A stretch of DNA of 64,000 nt from Aulostomus chinensis (GCA_037954235.1 JBBMOA010000002.1:21390509-21454508), one strand, 5' to 3'; positions 40,983 to 54,554 are shown, counted from the first letter of the stretch. Program-made: numbers and translations. The notes: generated from the sequence alone by a model not told the origin.

Positions 40983-43930
40983 ATGTCGGTTGTGCCTCCT
41001 AGTCGCTCGTCCGCCGGCTGGCCGCGCGGTGGTGCCGTTCAGTTTGGGAACAAATACATGGGCGGCCCTGCCAAGCCGCTTACCCTGGAGAGGACCATCA
41101 ACCTGTGAGTTCGTGTTGATCGTTAAATAAACGTCATGTAGCCGGTTATGGGCTCTAAATATGCCCCGTAATGCTCCCTTTAACGCTTCCAGATAATGAA
41201 ACAAAGCGTACAGGCACGGTTATCGCAGCGAGGTTCCGTCTGTATTGCGCGTTTGTTTTGATATGTTTCATTCCTGCAATGCAATTATGCTGCTTTCACC
41301 CTGTAATCAGTTCAATAATTATGTGTTTATTTTAATTTAATTTAATTATGTGTGTGTGTGTGTATATGTATATATATATGTATATATATGTGTATGTATA
41401 TATATGTGTGTGTGTGTATACACATATATATATGTGTGTGTGTGTATACACATATATATATGTGTGTGTGTATACACACATATATGTGTGTGTGTGTATA
41501 CACATATATATGTGTGTGTGTATACACACATATATGTGTGTGTGTGTGTATACACACATATATGTGTGTGTGTGTATATATATTACAAACATAGGGATTT
41601 ATTTGTATTTTCAGCTGTAATTGCTATTAAAACTTGCCTGACATAGACTTAATTTAGGTAAGGCTTAATTCCTTATTCATCATGACAGCCCAAAGCTTGG
41701 ATTGATTAATTGCTTCCTAAACTTGTAACTGATTTGATCATCGAAGATTTTTAACCATTTTTCTATCAATAACAGTCACTGGCTTCACCATTCAGCATGT
41801 GAGGATTTGCTGCTGTTTGCTGCATTTTCTTGACTGTACAACTGATTAATCCAAAAATACATATACATATATATGCAAACTAATTAGCAGTCACATGCCT
41901 AAAACCATGAGACAGTATTTCACAACATTACTTTTCATGAGCCCTGCTGAAATGCATCATATGACACCTTGTGCGTCACTGTGTTTCAGATACCCTCTTA
42001 CCAACTACACGTTTGGCACCAAAGAGCCCCTGTACGAGAAGGACAGCTCAGTGGCGGCCCGGTTTCAGCGGATGCGGGAGGAGTTTGACAAAATGGGAAT
42101 GAGAAGGACGGTGGAGGGTGTCCTCATTGTCCATGAACACAGGCTGCCTCACGTCTTACTGCTGCAGCTTGGCACCACTTTCTTTAAACTGTGAGGATTC
42201 ATGTTAAGATTCTTGATGGATCTGCAGGAGCCAGGATGCCTGGACTGATGTGTTGTGTTCTCTTCTGCAGGCCTGGAGGGGAGTTGAGTCCTGGAGAAGA
42301 CGAGGTGGAGGGTCTGAAACGCCTCATGACTGAGGTAGCTGCATCATGACACAGTTGAAACTCCTGTTGATGTTTCCCTGGAATCTTTATGGAGTTTGTC
42401 TTTAATTTCTTTTGTGTGCTAGATCCTTGGACGGCAGGACGGGGTAAAGCAGGACTGGGTGATTGATGACTGTATCGGCAACTGGTGGCGCCCCAACTTT
42501 GAGCCTCCACAGGTTAGTGTTCAGGATATTTGAAATAGATAGATGACATAAACTGTTAGTTTTGATTCAGGGGCCTGTCATGCTGACCCAATTAAGTCCG
42601 GACTTTCAGAATTTTACATTTGATCCAAGTACAAGTGTGAAACCTCTCTCAGACTGTGGTCCAAGGAGGGGTGCAATAGTCTGGGCTGCAGGTGATGATC
42701 AGTAAGACCAAATGTTGACAAGTATCAATAGAATAGCCTTTTAGGTCATGTTCTAATTACTTATGTATACGTGATGGACAGACTTTCCCCATCAATGACC
42801 AAGCACACCAGACCGCATGAAAAATAAAACAGCAGCAGCAGCACATCCACTGATTTGGACCAAATGGCGTGAAAAAGCCCCCTCAGACAGTGTTCACATT
42901 AATACTCAGAGTTTTGTATATGTAACAGGTGAAGGTTGCAAACATTAAAAAATTTACAAGCACTCAATTGCTGTATTATATATTTGAATAAACCACAACG
43001 GTTTTGTAGGTTTGTTAGGATTTTGAGATTTGGACTTTGATTACTTAGCAAAAGAGAAAGCGAGTGTGTTTGGGTCAAATTCAGAGAATCCGAAATGCCT
43101 CGAGTCATGTGGTTGCTTTTTATTGGTACCATATAATTCAGAGTGGCGTGCTAAAAAGATAATGTACTGATGTTTTGTGTGCGTGCGTGCGTGTGTGTGT
43201 GTGTGTATACGTCAGTATCCCTATATTCCAGCTCACATCACCAAACCAAAGGAGCATAAGAAGTTATTCTTGGTTCAGCTGCAGGAAAAAGGTCAGTAGA
43301 TCAGTTTGACTTTGTTTAACTTGGAAGGTAAATAACAGACAAAATGCAGAGATGGAAACTGTTAGGAGGGATCTGTGTTTCATGTTTGCGCAGCACTGTT
43401 TGCTGTCCCGAAGAACTATAAACTGGTGGCTGCTCCGTTGTTTGAACTCTATGACAACGCCCCTGGGTACGGACCCATCATTTCCAGTCTACCACAGCTA
43501 TTGAGCAGGTATTGTTTGTGAATTTTGTACATTTTTTTTAATCTGTTGTCACATTGGCTGTTCATCAATCAAATGTAATTATCTGAAGGCTTTATTCTGT
43601 TGAAGGAATAGTTTGACATACATTTTTTTTATTGTATTCTATTGCATTTATGTCACTGGTGGAATAAGAGCCAATATAAGTATGTTTATGCTGACAAACT
43701 GGTGATGTAAAATACATACTGAAGACATTTATTTTGCACTTGTTTCTTTACATTTGATCAACAAAAGATTTTTCAAGTATTCTCCTGAACAGGGAAACGA
43801 GGTGACCGCAAGTTTACATATATTAAATTTGAAATATTAAAATGGAACAATAGATGTTCATGGGGGAAAACTCCTCATATAATTTTAAATACTGATTTCT
43901 TTTTATAGGTTCAACTTCATCTACAACTAA
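40983..43930 (+). CDS. nudt21: NUDT21 / CFIm25 cleavage factor subunit, complete
   Basis: CFIm25 is the UGUA-binding Nudix-fold subunit of cleavage factor Im. It pairs with CPSF6/7 in the nucleus to choose poly(A) sites. Exons: 40983..41104, 41990..42190, 42271..42334, 42423..42512, 43216..43291, 43394..43508, 43909..43930; 690 nt, 229 residues (human 227). Nearly every residue agrees with the vertebrate family: [78 protein letters not shown], ending LLSRFNFIYN. The first exon encodes [16 protein letters not shown]. The Nudix box is the family's degenerate, non-hydrolysing form. The last exon supplies only seven codons, stop included. AATAAA at 44299-44304 is the likely poly(A) signal. Intron 1 holds a long palindromic microsatellite. 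Confidence 0.98.
41346..41582. repeat. nudt21: Composite TG/TA/CA palindromic microsatellite in nudt21 intron 1
   Basis: About 235 bp alternate TGTGTGTG blocks with TATACACATATATA blocks several times. Because the blocks are near reverse complements of one another, the tract is both purine-pyrimidine alternating and self-complementary. All six frames give repetitive chance reading frames here; none is a gene. Confidence 0.95.
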
Positions 43931-44298
43931 CTTGAGTGAGCGTGAGATGCGTCTGGCTGTCTCTGTGAGCGCAGCCCCATCAGAGGAAAGCTTGAAGATG
44001 AGACAAGATGGTGAAAAAAAATTTCTCCTCATCTCTGGCTCAGGTTGTCCTGTCCAGAATATTGACAGTCAACAGGGGTGTTTGTTTCTACTGTTGTCAG
44101 AAGAAAATGAAAATGTCATGTTTTGTTTTTTTTTTATCTTGAAATACTGCTAGTTTTTGTAGAACGCAAGTTGATATTTCAGTATGTCAAGACCCTGATT
44201 TTAAACCCTCTTTAAGAAGGGATGTGTTTGATTAAACAAAATACAACATTGAGTTTCCTGTCATTTTAACCTGTAACAATGCTGTTTTTTTTCTTTTT

Positions 44299-44304
44299 AA
44301 TAAA
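44299..44304 (+). other. nudt21: Polyadenylation signal AATAAA (nudt21)
   Basis: Canonical hexamer about 370 bases after the nudt21 stop, followed by a T-rich and GT-containing stretch. Confidence 0.55.
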
Positions 44305-44910
44305 AAAAAGTCATTTGAATGTGTTTTTCTAAAGGTCAAAGATCAAGTGAGCATCTGGTAGATGCTTATTTAGTTTCAGAGTAAAAAGTGATTCTTTTCC
44401 TCAGATTTCTTTTGGTTGCTTGTAAATAAGTTCAGATTGGAAAAATGATACGTTTTAAATCAGTTGGCACAAAAGAGCAGCCTACAGTGAGCAGACGAAG
44501 TTTGTGATGAAGCCATCAAGTGTTAGGTTATTTTATTTTGACAAATTCGACAATAGGAAGGCAGAGATGTTGGAAATGATTCCTACATTTGCTCCATCTA
44601 TCTGGAGTGAAGGAAATCCTCAACAGCAGTTCATGCATCATCACATGCACCATCTTTAGATCTAAAATCAGCAATTTGATGCCCCTAACCTCAACAGGAA
44701 ATCTGCCATTTTACATTTAATCACTTTTTGCCATTTATTGGTGTTACCAACTCCTCCTAAATAAGGTACAGATCAATTTTGGACAGTGGAAGCTAAACAT
44801 TTGTGGAAGTGATTGATTTTTCTTGGAAGGGCGTGTTTATTGTGATGTGGTAGATAATTTTGCCGTGAAACTGGAAGTTTGAGTTTGACTCGTGCTTGTA
44901 GAACAGCTTT

Positions 44911-45168
44911 GGGCGGCATGGCTCAGGGGGAGAGTGGCCGTTTAGCAACCGAAGGGTCGCTGGTTCGATCCTCGACCCCGGTGACAATGTCAAAGTGTCC
45001 TTGAGCAAGATACTGAACCCATAATTGCTCCTGATGAGTAGGTTGGCGCCTTGCATGGCAGCCTCCACCATCAGTGTGTGTGAATGGGTGAATGAGATGA
45101 CACTGTAAAGCGCTTTGAGTACCGCTAAGGTAGAAAAGCGCGATATAAAATTGAGTCCATTTACCATT
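44911..45168 (+). repeat. tRNA-derived SINE (about 258 bp)
   Basis: The head resembles a tRNA gene: an A-box-like TGGCTCAGGGGGAGAGTGG near 44919 and a B box GGTTCGATC at 44962-44970. The body continues CCTTGAGCAAGATACTGAACCC, and the tail reads CTGTAAAGCGCTTTGAGT...AAAAGCGCGATATAAA...GTCCATTTACC, a widespread fish SINE tail from memory. It lies between nudt21 and ogfod1. Confidence 0.85.
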
Positions 45169-45169
45169 T

Positions 45170-46740
45170 TGCCATTCTTTGATTTGACTTGTGATCCATT
45201 CATCTGGAGGGTTTCATAACAGTGTGGATACACTCTAAACCACAATTGAGACAAAAAACATTTTTAGTGCTTCTTACAATTCAAAGTAGCAGCTTTGCAT
45301 CATGAAAATTGTTAAGTACACCGAAATCCATAATCGTATCAGTTATCACTCATATTAATGTTCAACATGAGCACTTGCAAGCAGCTGTGTTGATGCCCCT
45401 CACTGGCAGCAGCGAGAAAAGGCAATGCAGCAGAATTCATGGCTTAGTGGAATTGTGAGCTCAGCTGTATGAGAAGCAGAACAGCACTTTGTGAAATCAG
45501 ATGTTACCTGCTGCAGTGGCGTCCCAGAGGACAGTGGGCTAATGTGCAGTGTTCATAATTCATATGTAGGTTAATAAAATGGACAGTTTGTAGCTCACTG
45601 CCTGAATGTAACCTGCATGTCATCATATATAATATCCACATTTCAATTCCCTAAACCACTAATCCTAGTCAGGGTCACTAGAGATCAGCTTTGCTGTACT
45701 ACTATACTGTAAATTGTTTGGTGTTTAGTCAAATAATAATAATGTGTTGTGAAAGGCACATCAGAGTGTCTGAATCTGTTACAGAGACACGTTAAAAAGT
45801 GAGGTGTTTACTGCAAACATCTCCTAATTGAGTCACTGACATGGGACATTTTAGGGCAGTTTCCTTAATTATCCTGCTTCTCTGATAGCAGTCAGCACGT
45901 TCCAGACACATTTATGCAGGTCAGCAGCGTTAAGTTAGTTTATTAGACTGGAATATTTATGCCACCGCCAGGTAATGAATGAGAATCCAACCGAGGGAGA
46001 GGCAGTGTTTGGACTGAACTTGCTGTCTGAGAGGATTGTTTTCTGTTTATATTCCTTTTCTTGAAGATGCATTTTTTAAAAATAGCAGTGACATCACCTC
46101 CACCACATCAGCACAAGCCTGAGCCTGTGGAGTGCGTGCGTGTGTAAGAACAGCTACATTATTTACCAAAAAAAACAACAACAACCATAATAAAACTGAT
46201 GAATTGAATCTACACAACATTAAGAAAAACATTTTATTCTTAAATAAAATGAGTAAAGTTGGATAGATGGAAAATCTTATAATGCAAGAAGTGACAAATA
46301 TCTATTTATAAAATGAAACAAATATTCCAGAGGGACCATTTTCTTTTAAAGTAATACTAGAATGACAAAGTAATGATCTATGATGTTTGTCAATAAAAAA
46401 CTTTATTAGCTGGAGATATTGAATGTATATTTCTGATCCCCTAGTTTTTATGACCTGGTTGCATCTAAATTTAGTAATCACTTCTTGTAAAAGTGTTTTA
46501 CAAAACTATGACTATTTATAATATTTTGGTGAAATTTAATGACAATTTTTTCTTGTTACAAAATGAGGTGCAGAAACCTGCCTATATCTTTATGCTATTA
46601 CATTTAGTTTTTATATTGAATACACCAAAAGTTTTCCTTTATATGCTTCCCTATTATATCATTTTATATGTACGTAGGTTATGTAGTGTATATTTTATGA
46701 AATTATTACATTCAAATGCAATATGTTTAATGAAATAAAC
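45170..46740. other. nudt21-ogfod1 intergenic stretch
   Basis: AT-rich sequence with no supported exon. The last 120 bases before ogfod1 (46740-46860) are more CpG-rich and contain CACGTCACG, a CRE-like site, and are the probable ogfod1 promoter. Confidence 0.45.
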
Positions 46741-46860
46741 AAAGCTCCTGCTACGTCATTGCCCTGCGACGCAAGGGCCATTTCACAATCACGTCACGCT
46801 CCTGCGCGTGTTGTCAAAACTCTTATTAAATCGTATGTTTCGTGGGTTTTACACACTAGG

Positions 46861-49800
46861 ATGGCCTCCAGGAGACGACAGGGCGAGAGTGTGAACACAG
46901 ACAAGAAGAAGAGGAAGACGAAGAACTGTGTGGAGGAGACGGCAGAACTTTCCTCTATTGTTGAAGACGAGCAGGTGAAGAGGACCGTGAAGGAGGCGTG
47001 GATCCAGAGAACTCCCTACAAACACGGTCGGTCCGGCGAAACACCACGACTCGCTGAAACTATATCTGATACGTGACGCATGAGCTAGGTTAAGCTAGCT
47101 GCTGCCTTAACCCTTCGACAGTAGCCATGCTAGCACGACAGCAAAGCAGTTCGCTGTCCAAGTTATCAGGTTCACCTGGATCGCACTAATGCAGTATGGT
47201 TTTGTCTTTTGATTATTTTGGACGTTTTATTTTAGAGCCTGATGAATCAACAAGACCAGTATATCTGTTAATCTGATATCTGCACTTAAGAAGTAAATAT
47301 AAATAAAGAAACTGGTGCACAGAAATGGGTGAAACTGCATTTGAGTAAAGTCATTGGGTGGAGCTCTTAAGTTTAATTCTCATGAAAGCAATGTCTTTTT
47401 GTCTATATTTGCTAATGTATTATAATGGTTCTGTTTGGGTGGATATGCTCTTTATTGTTGTTATGCAGGGGATCTGGAGTTGGACTGCCATCCGTTCCCC
47501 CACTGCGTCATCAAGAACTTCATCAGCAATGAGACCTTTGTGGAGAACCTTCAGAGAGAACTGCTTGGACTCAACTTCCACAACAAGTCCAATGATCTGT
47601 ACAAATTTAAACAGGTAGCTCTCGAACTGGCTACCGCTCCGATTGCTCCATTGGGTTTGTGTTGCTGTCTCACAATCTTTGTTCCTGTGCAGTCGGACGA
47701 CTTGAGGAAGAGAAGCGAGCCACACATCGCAGGCTTGAGGTGAGGTTTTTTATCGTCTGTCAAACCCAACAGATCTGGGGCCTCTGTGATGAAACTAGTT
47801 CAGCATATCCAGGATAACTTTGTACGAGCTGGCTTGTGGTGTGGTATGTGGTTATCTACTCTTTAAATAAACCTTGGGTTTTCCCTGATCTGTTTATGCT
47901 CTCTTGAAAGGGGTGATGTTGGACCAGATGATTAATCACAGATATGGAGAATGTTATGAGAACATTTCATGATGATAAAAACAATTTAATTTAAGTAGAT
48001 TATGGACGTATGTGAAGGATACTAATGTTTAGCAGAATAAGCAGTCATCAACCCTGTCCCAGACGTGCGACTTTGTCTCCTGCCGGGAGCCCTAGCTCGG
48101 TGACATGTTATAGGTTAATAAAAATGAAGAATATAAATCCATGAGATATGCTAAAAGAGCAGTAGCTGCAGAGTTCGAACCACAGATATTAGACCTTTCT
48201 ATAAGCACAGGTGTGTATTCGATAGATGACTGGAGTCCCAGCGGTGTTAAAAACTTGTACGGAGCTTTGAAGGGATATTTTCTTTGTCTTTGCACAAGTA
48301 ACATCTTTGTTGCACGGAATGAGTAATAATATCTGGAGATCAGAGGAAGTGAACTAAAACATCATTCAAACCATACGAACAGTCATACCTGTAAACCTAA
48401 TTAGGTCAGCAGGTACAAGGTGTTATTGTTTGAAAAGTGTTTGGGTCATTATCATTTCCTGCCATTATTTAAGCAGTTACACCTCATGTCTGGCAGCTGC
48501 CGAGCCTCAAATCTGTTTGTTCTGATTTGATTTGATTACACTTAGACTTGTAGGTGAAAATGATGACACTCCTCCAAGTGGACGTTGCGGCATTAATATT
48601 CTCCACCAGGGGGAGCCAGAGATCACATCTGCTTCCTAATTAGTATATTTATTAATTTAATAATGATAATTCTGAACGTGAGCTGTTACTTTTGGCCTGG
48701 ATGGGCTGTGAAGGAAACAACCTTATCTATGCTGCGATAAGTTCATATCCAGCCTGGTTATGTGCTGAATGCCACATGAATCCAATACGCTAATTCCACA
48801 TGCATGTGAACTGAAGGCAGAATGAATTATTTTGAATAAAGATGTTGCAGAGGTGTGGAACAGTAAAACATACCAAGAGCAATTATAGCCTCAGTTCTTA
48901 AATCAAGAATACATGCTCTATGAATCCGACTCAATACCTTTAAGTCTCACATATCACCCAGATATTAAAATATCAAGATTTTGCCTTTGTTTAGAGACAA
49001 TGTGCACCTTTCCATGAAGAATACGACAACCTGTGTGAAATTTCATCTCAATCTGCATTCGTGACAACATGGTGCAGCACCGACCTACTGAAGAGATGCA
49101 CCCTGGTGAATAAATACCATAATGAAATGACGACTTCCTGGGATCATTTATTATTTATGTCACAACAAAATGTCACGGCAGGTTTGGACACCGGAACAAT
49201 CTGCCTGTGTTGAGACTTCCCTCAAATCATATTTTACGCAACAGATCAGCTCTACTGTCACTCTCGTACCTACTGAGGAAGGATTGGGATGAAATACCAC
49301 GTGCCAGTTATTAAGAACATCTAGATCAGACAGATGCAGTTTAATAGCTGTATCAAACCTTCCCTCTGGGTTCTATTGTTCAGCTTAAAACCGAATACTG
49401 TGAGAGGTTCTTATCTATTTGAATGGTCATGTTGGAGGTTGTAGCTTGTGCTGTTGTTGTTTATTCATATAAGTGGGATGGACAAACTATTTGAATCACC
49501 TCTCAGTATAACCCTGAACAGTTCAACAGCACTACACGACCAGTGATATAAACTCCAGCACTCCGTAAGCCCTGAACGTTATAATCCTCATGAAGGGAGG
49601 ATTTATTGCAGGGCTGTTGTTATGCTGGATTATTTATTTAGGTGTTTCTAATAAAGTATATTTGTCTGTATTACTAATGTCAGGTCAGTGCTGTTCGGGC
49701 GTTTCCGGTTCTGGCTTGGGGAAGTGTTGGGGGTGGAACTGGAGCCCACTGTGGATATTTCTTGTGCCAGATATGAATACACAGGTGAACTTCACCTTCA

Positions 49801-51516
49801 GCCTTTAGCAAGAAAGACTTCTGATACAATGACTCACACATGTTCTCTATTTTATGTACTGTTCCCTCTTTTTTCCAGATGTTCTTTTGTGTCATGATGA
49901 TGAATTGGAGGGAAGGCGCATCGCTTTCATTCTGTATCTTGTGCCTCCATGGCAGAGTGGCGACGGGGGGTCCCTTGATCTTTACACAACAGACAGTGAG
50001 CCTCCATTTTATGTATATGTGTGTGTGTGTGGAGATTACAAGAGCCTGATGTGTTGAACTGTGTAGATTTCTGGCTATAGAAGTGCGTACACACAGAAAT
50101 ATCCACACTCTTTTTTTCACACATATCAAAGTGTGTGTAGGCATAGTTTTTTGTATCCCAATCGTTGTGCGCTTTCTTGCACATGTACGAGGACACAAAC
50201 CAGCATAAATGGAGACGCTGACACACCTTCTATCGTTTCAGTCACAGAGGAACTAATGTGATCACCAGCTCGTTAGAAGTCACATATCTTAATAACAAAT
50301 AGAGGGATTTTAATTAAAGATCTCTTTTCTTAAATGAAGCAAGGGACTTAAATTTTGGAGTTAATCTGGATCAAACTTTAGGTCCCGGATCTTGAAGACT
50401 GATCCAGGCCATGACAAAGACAAATTTCTGTCACATTCCTTGAAACTATTTGGAACGGTTGAAAGAATACTTCGTTTTTCAGGAATCATCTTGATCGTAG
50501 TCTTGATCTGTTGTCCAGATGACCTATTTGTAGTATAATGCTGATTACCACAGAATAATTGAACTATACTTCGATGAAATTCATCGAGGTGATGTATTTT
50601 AATTAGAGGGTATAAAGTATGAAGCTCTTTAAGATTGTATGGATATCTGGATCTGTTTTGGGGGTTGGAAAAAAGTTTTGAACAGACATTTGTTCATGTT
50701 CTGTATCCACGTAGCTCAGGGGAGGAGAGGGTGCTGTCTTGGTGCTTTCTAGTTTTCAGCTGAATCACTGCTCATTTGTTCATTAGACATGGTAATAAAA
50801 AGGACAGCAAAAAAAAAAAAAAAAGTAACTGAAACAATGGGTAGTTGAGAGAGATTTATTTTGCATCCCTGCAGCAGTATCACCTTTAATTTGGATTGAT
50901 CCAGTTAGTTTTGAGCTCTGGGCCCTGCAGGAAGTCTGTGGAAACGGCCTGACCTTAAACAGGTGAGTTTTAATCCGAGCCGCAGGTGTGGGAGAGAGGG
51001 ACGCCGCTTCTTTTCGAAGTGAACACGACTTCTGTTTCTCTATTGGCAAGATCCTCCAACAGCACCAAGCACCACAAATGCATAGATTTCAAGTTCTCCA
51101 CCCCCCAAAAACTTTGCCTGAAGTGTACCAGTAATGATGTTTGCATGTTTTTGTGTCCACACAGTGCTGTCTTGAATAATTCTATTTTCATCATCAGGTG
51201 ATTTCCAACCCCAGAAGATTGTGAAATCACTCGTACCATCCTGGAACACGCTCGTCTTCTTTGAAGTATCCCCCGTCTCCTTTCATCAAGTAAGAACAAG
51301 TGTTTTATCTGTCACACCATATAAGAGGTGGTGATTGTTAATACAGGCTGTTGTGTGCTTGTTCAGGTGTCTGAGGTGTTGTCACAGGACAAGTGTCGTC
51401 TGTCTCTGAGTGGCTGGTTTCACGGGCCGTCTCTAGAGCGTCCTCCTCGCCATATAGAACCTGCTGTCCCACGGAACCCACACTTACCCAGAGATGTGAG
51501 TTTGGACACACACACG

Positions 51517-51559
<43 letters not shown>

Positions 51560-52832
51560 GTAATGTAATTAACTGCTGATTGTGATGGTATGATCATCTC
51601 AGGAGACGCTGCTGCTTGAGTGGGTCAATCCGGTGTACCTGGACATTTCCTATCAAGAGCAGATTCAGGAGGAGTTTGAGGACAGCTCTGAAATTCAGCT
51701 CAAAGATTTCTTCAAGGTAAGTGTGAGTGGCTGATTCTCTCAGTCTGTCCACTTGTTCCTGTTCACCAGTAATGTCTGTTCTCAGGAGGAGAAGTTCAGG
51801 GAGGTGAGTGAAGCTCTACAGATGGCTCAGATTCAGTGGACGAGGAGAGGTCCGGGCAATAAGAGGTGGGGGTGTTTCACAGATTATTTGTTGTGTTAAC
51901 AGGGACTTTTTGTGTACTATTGAACATATTTAACAGTTTGTGCACGGTTTGTGGGAGTAGGTGCTGCGAAGTGGCTTGTCTGGACTCTTTGCCCCCATGT
52001 GTGAGTGCCTGTTGGGAGCTTCTTCGCTCAGAAGCTTTCTTCCTGCTGCTCTCCAACTTCACCGGCCTTCGACTGCACTTCCTGTGTCCTGCTGATGATG
52101 AGGATGAAGAGAAAGAGGAGAAGCAACTCGACAAAGGGGACGGAGATGCCACCGGGTCTTCAAGTGAAACAACTTCAGCATATAAAAGTAGAAAATCAGG
52201 TGTGTTGAATTGGCTTCTCCAGCCTCAAGTTTAGTGTGGTTGGCATTTATATATCGTATGTCTTCCTCAGAGCCAAGTACTCCTGAATGTTGCGGGGAAG
52301 TGCGTCGATGGTCTCATGGCACTTACACTTTATTGCATGATGGAGAAGCGGCACAAGCAGAGTACGCCCTGGACCTCATTTTGCCTTTTGCCTGTGCAGG
52401 TGAGTCCGACACCCCTGCTCCTACGTGTTGACTGATATCAGTTTTGTGGTTATTATAAAAACTCAGTGTTTTAAAGAATAAACACACACACACATTAGTT
52501 TTGTGACTGATGGTGAAATATCTCATTCAGACTGGCAGTCAGAGTTTGGGGGCTTCACATGTTACGTTGCCAATGAAGAGGATGAGGAGGTGAACATTTA
52601 TCATTGTATTATCTACAGTTGAATATGTGTCATCGAGACTGTAGTTATTGTCTTTATTCCTTTGGTTTTCTACTGTTCCCAGTTGCTGACGGTGTATCCA
52701 GAAGATAACTCTCTCGCCCTGGTCTATAGGGACAAGGAAACCCTCAAATTTGTCAAACATGTCAACCACAAAAGCTTCTCTGGTTCTGCTGCTGGAGTAT
52801 TTTATGACTTCTCTTTTGTGTATTATGAATAA
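46861..52832 (+). CDS. ogfod1: OGFOD1, 2-oxoglutarate/Fe(II) prolyl hydroxylase, complete
   Basis: OGFOD1 hydroxylates a prolyl residue of ribosomal protein uS12 (RPS23) and influences translation accuracy and stress granules. Exons: 46861..47026, 47469..47614, 47693..47739, 49684..49784, 49879..49995, 51198..51289, 51367..51495, 51603..51716, 51786..51865, 51961..52199, 52271..52399, 52531..52589, 52683..52832; 1569 nt, 522 residues (human 542). It has the basic N-terminus (KKKRKTKN), the catalytic double-stranded beta-helix with HxD iron ligands in LLCHDDELEGRR, the distal His in LSGWFHGP, and FFEVSPVSFHQVSEVL. The second, non-catalytic oxygenase-like domain includes SEAFFLLLSNFTGLRLHFL, an acidic loop, AEYALDLILPF and ENDNSLALVYRD-type sequence, ending FDFSFVYYE-like. 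The stop codon overlaps an AATAAA (52828-52833). Confidence 0.97.
47740..49683 (+). other. ogfod1: ogfod1 intron 3 (1.9 kb)
   Basis: The longest ogfod1 intron. AT-rich, with small open frames only and no recognisable repeat. Confidence 0.55.
49996..51197 (+). other. ogfod1: ogfod1 intron 5 (1.2 kb)
   Basis: Contains a poly(A) run near 50810-50824 and a short (GT)n near 50020. Nothing else is supported. Confidence 0.5.
51513..51557. repeat. (CA)n microsatellite in ogfod1 intron
   Basis: About 20 CA dinucleotides directly after an exon that ends at 51495. Confidence 0.9.
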
Positions 52833-54430
52833 ATATTTACATATGTTGATGTATCTTGTGGGAGACTCGTCAAAATGACAAAGCAGTGACACATTCAGCG
52901 TGTCTGCTTCAGTAACTCGCTCAAGGTGAACAGTTGGAGCTGGTGGTCGACCTGCTCTCCTACTCAATCCACCTTCATCACTTTTGGAAAAACAACTGAA
53001 TTATAACTAGTGTGGAACAGAAACTACCCACACATACAGTGTTTACTCCAGAACTCTGGCGAACAAGTAGTCAACCCTCTGTTTTTGCTAAAAAGGAAAG
53101 ATCTCTTTGAAAGCTACTCTCTCCCTACAGTGAGCAGTTAAAAGCACAGGAAGAAAATCCCGACCTTGTGGTAATCCTGAGTCTTAAACACAGTAATGGA
53201 TCTGGTTGGTAATTAAAACTTGTTGACAGATTGGGTGACCCAAGGACTGTGTCAATAATACTACTAAAAGACACATCCATCATTTTGTAATTCTAAAATC
53301 ACAAACGGAGATTTAAAAAAAAGATGAGATAGAAGAATTATGTTGGGTTTTTTTTTAATTTTGGTCAGACACACTTAAATTTGTGACTGTCAAAGGCATT
53401 TTTTGGGGGGGGGGGGGGCAATATCATCCTTGTATTTCAGTTGCATTAGATTCCCATACAAAACTATGTGAATCTCATGTCTAATGAACTGTATTTCTCC
53501 ATTTAGAGCTACAGTAGCAACAGTTAATTTCAAAATGATTATCAGATGTTGACTGTTGACTGGTTTCAATTAATAGATTAATCATCAAATTTATGACAAA
53601 TGTCAAATCTATCAACTGCATCCAGCTCAAATGTCTTGTTTTGTCAGAATCTAATAACTCAGATTATACAGTTGTAAAAGTAGAATGAAGTGTTTTCTCT
53701 AAATGTCCAAAGTACAGGCCTGTGGCATATCATATTGGCTATGACATATTGTTGCAAATCCCCCCCATAATTAGACTTTCTCATTATGTCACTATGTTTT
53801 TATTGGCTTATTAAGTGTTTTAAAAGGATTTGCAGTTGTAAAGGATAAAAGTAGTAATAATACGATTCCATTTCTTTATGCTGGGATAATCACGAATTTG
53901 ATTTGCATAACAAAATATCAATTTTTATCAACCTGATGATCAGGTGTAATATTTTTCTTTTTGAAACCAAAGTTTGTATTTGTTTAACTCTCAAAAAGAG
54001 TTTTTGATGGAACTTTTTCTAAATCAGCATTTAAATCTTCACTACAAAAACTAACATGACTTTGATTGCCTTGAAATCTATACACTCTTCAAATAAAGCA
54101 CTTGGTTACTTATCATTTAGACTTACTAGTTGTGGATCCACTGATAAATCTTTTAATTCCTTCACCTACAACCTGGAGGTCTACACTGGGCAAATGTTAG
54201 TGTTATAAAATTGACGACCTTTTTTCCTGTCCAATTTATTTGAACTCTCACCAGATTACATTCATGACCATGTTCCAGCTGCTAACTAGCTGAAGGGGTA
54301 CATGTAAGCATTCAAGGTACACCACTGAAGTGTGCCGCTCTACTTCATGGATTCCTGTATTCAATCATAGAAAGAAAAAAAAACACTTCCTTCCTGTCAC
54401 GATCCCCCCTCCCCCCCGGCAGCTTGTTGA
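52833..54430. other. ogfod1-tradd intergenic stretch
   Basis: AT-rich, with a poly(G) run at about 53404-53418 and an AATAAA at 54091-54096. No exon is supported on either strand. Confidence 0.5.
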
Positions 54431-54554
54431 TTTCAACCAATCAGAACGTTTCTTTATTTCTGCTCAGCCAATGGGAGGAGCGGGAATTATTACTGTAACA
54501 GTGGGTGTGATCTCTTTAGAGGAAGCGTCACCGAACTATATAACAAAGTTTGAG
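54430..54554 (+). promoter_or_regulatory. tradd: Probable tradd promoter and non-coding first exon
   Basis: Two CCAAT boxes (AACCAATCAGAA near 54437 and GCCAATGGGAGG near 54467) precede a TATA-like CTATATAACA at about 54535, and a consensus donor GTAAGT begins at 54555. The tradd coding exon has an acceptor three bases before its ATG, so an upstream exon is required; this is the best candidate. The link across 6.5 kb is inferred. Confidence 0.45.

Noticed and set aside
41332..41646. Several 70-98-codon frames
   Set aside because: All are translations of the TG/TA microsatellite.
44911..44990. tRNA gene
   Set aside because: A and B boxes are present, but the sequence does not fold into a complete cloverleaf and continues into a SINE body and tail.
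49680..50198. 172-codon minus-strand frame
   Set aside because: Antisense of two ogfod1 exons and the intron following them.
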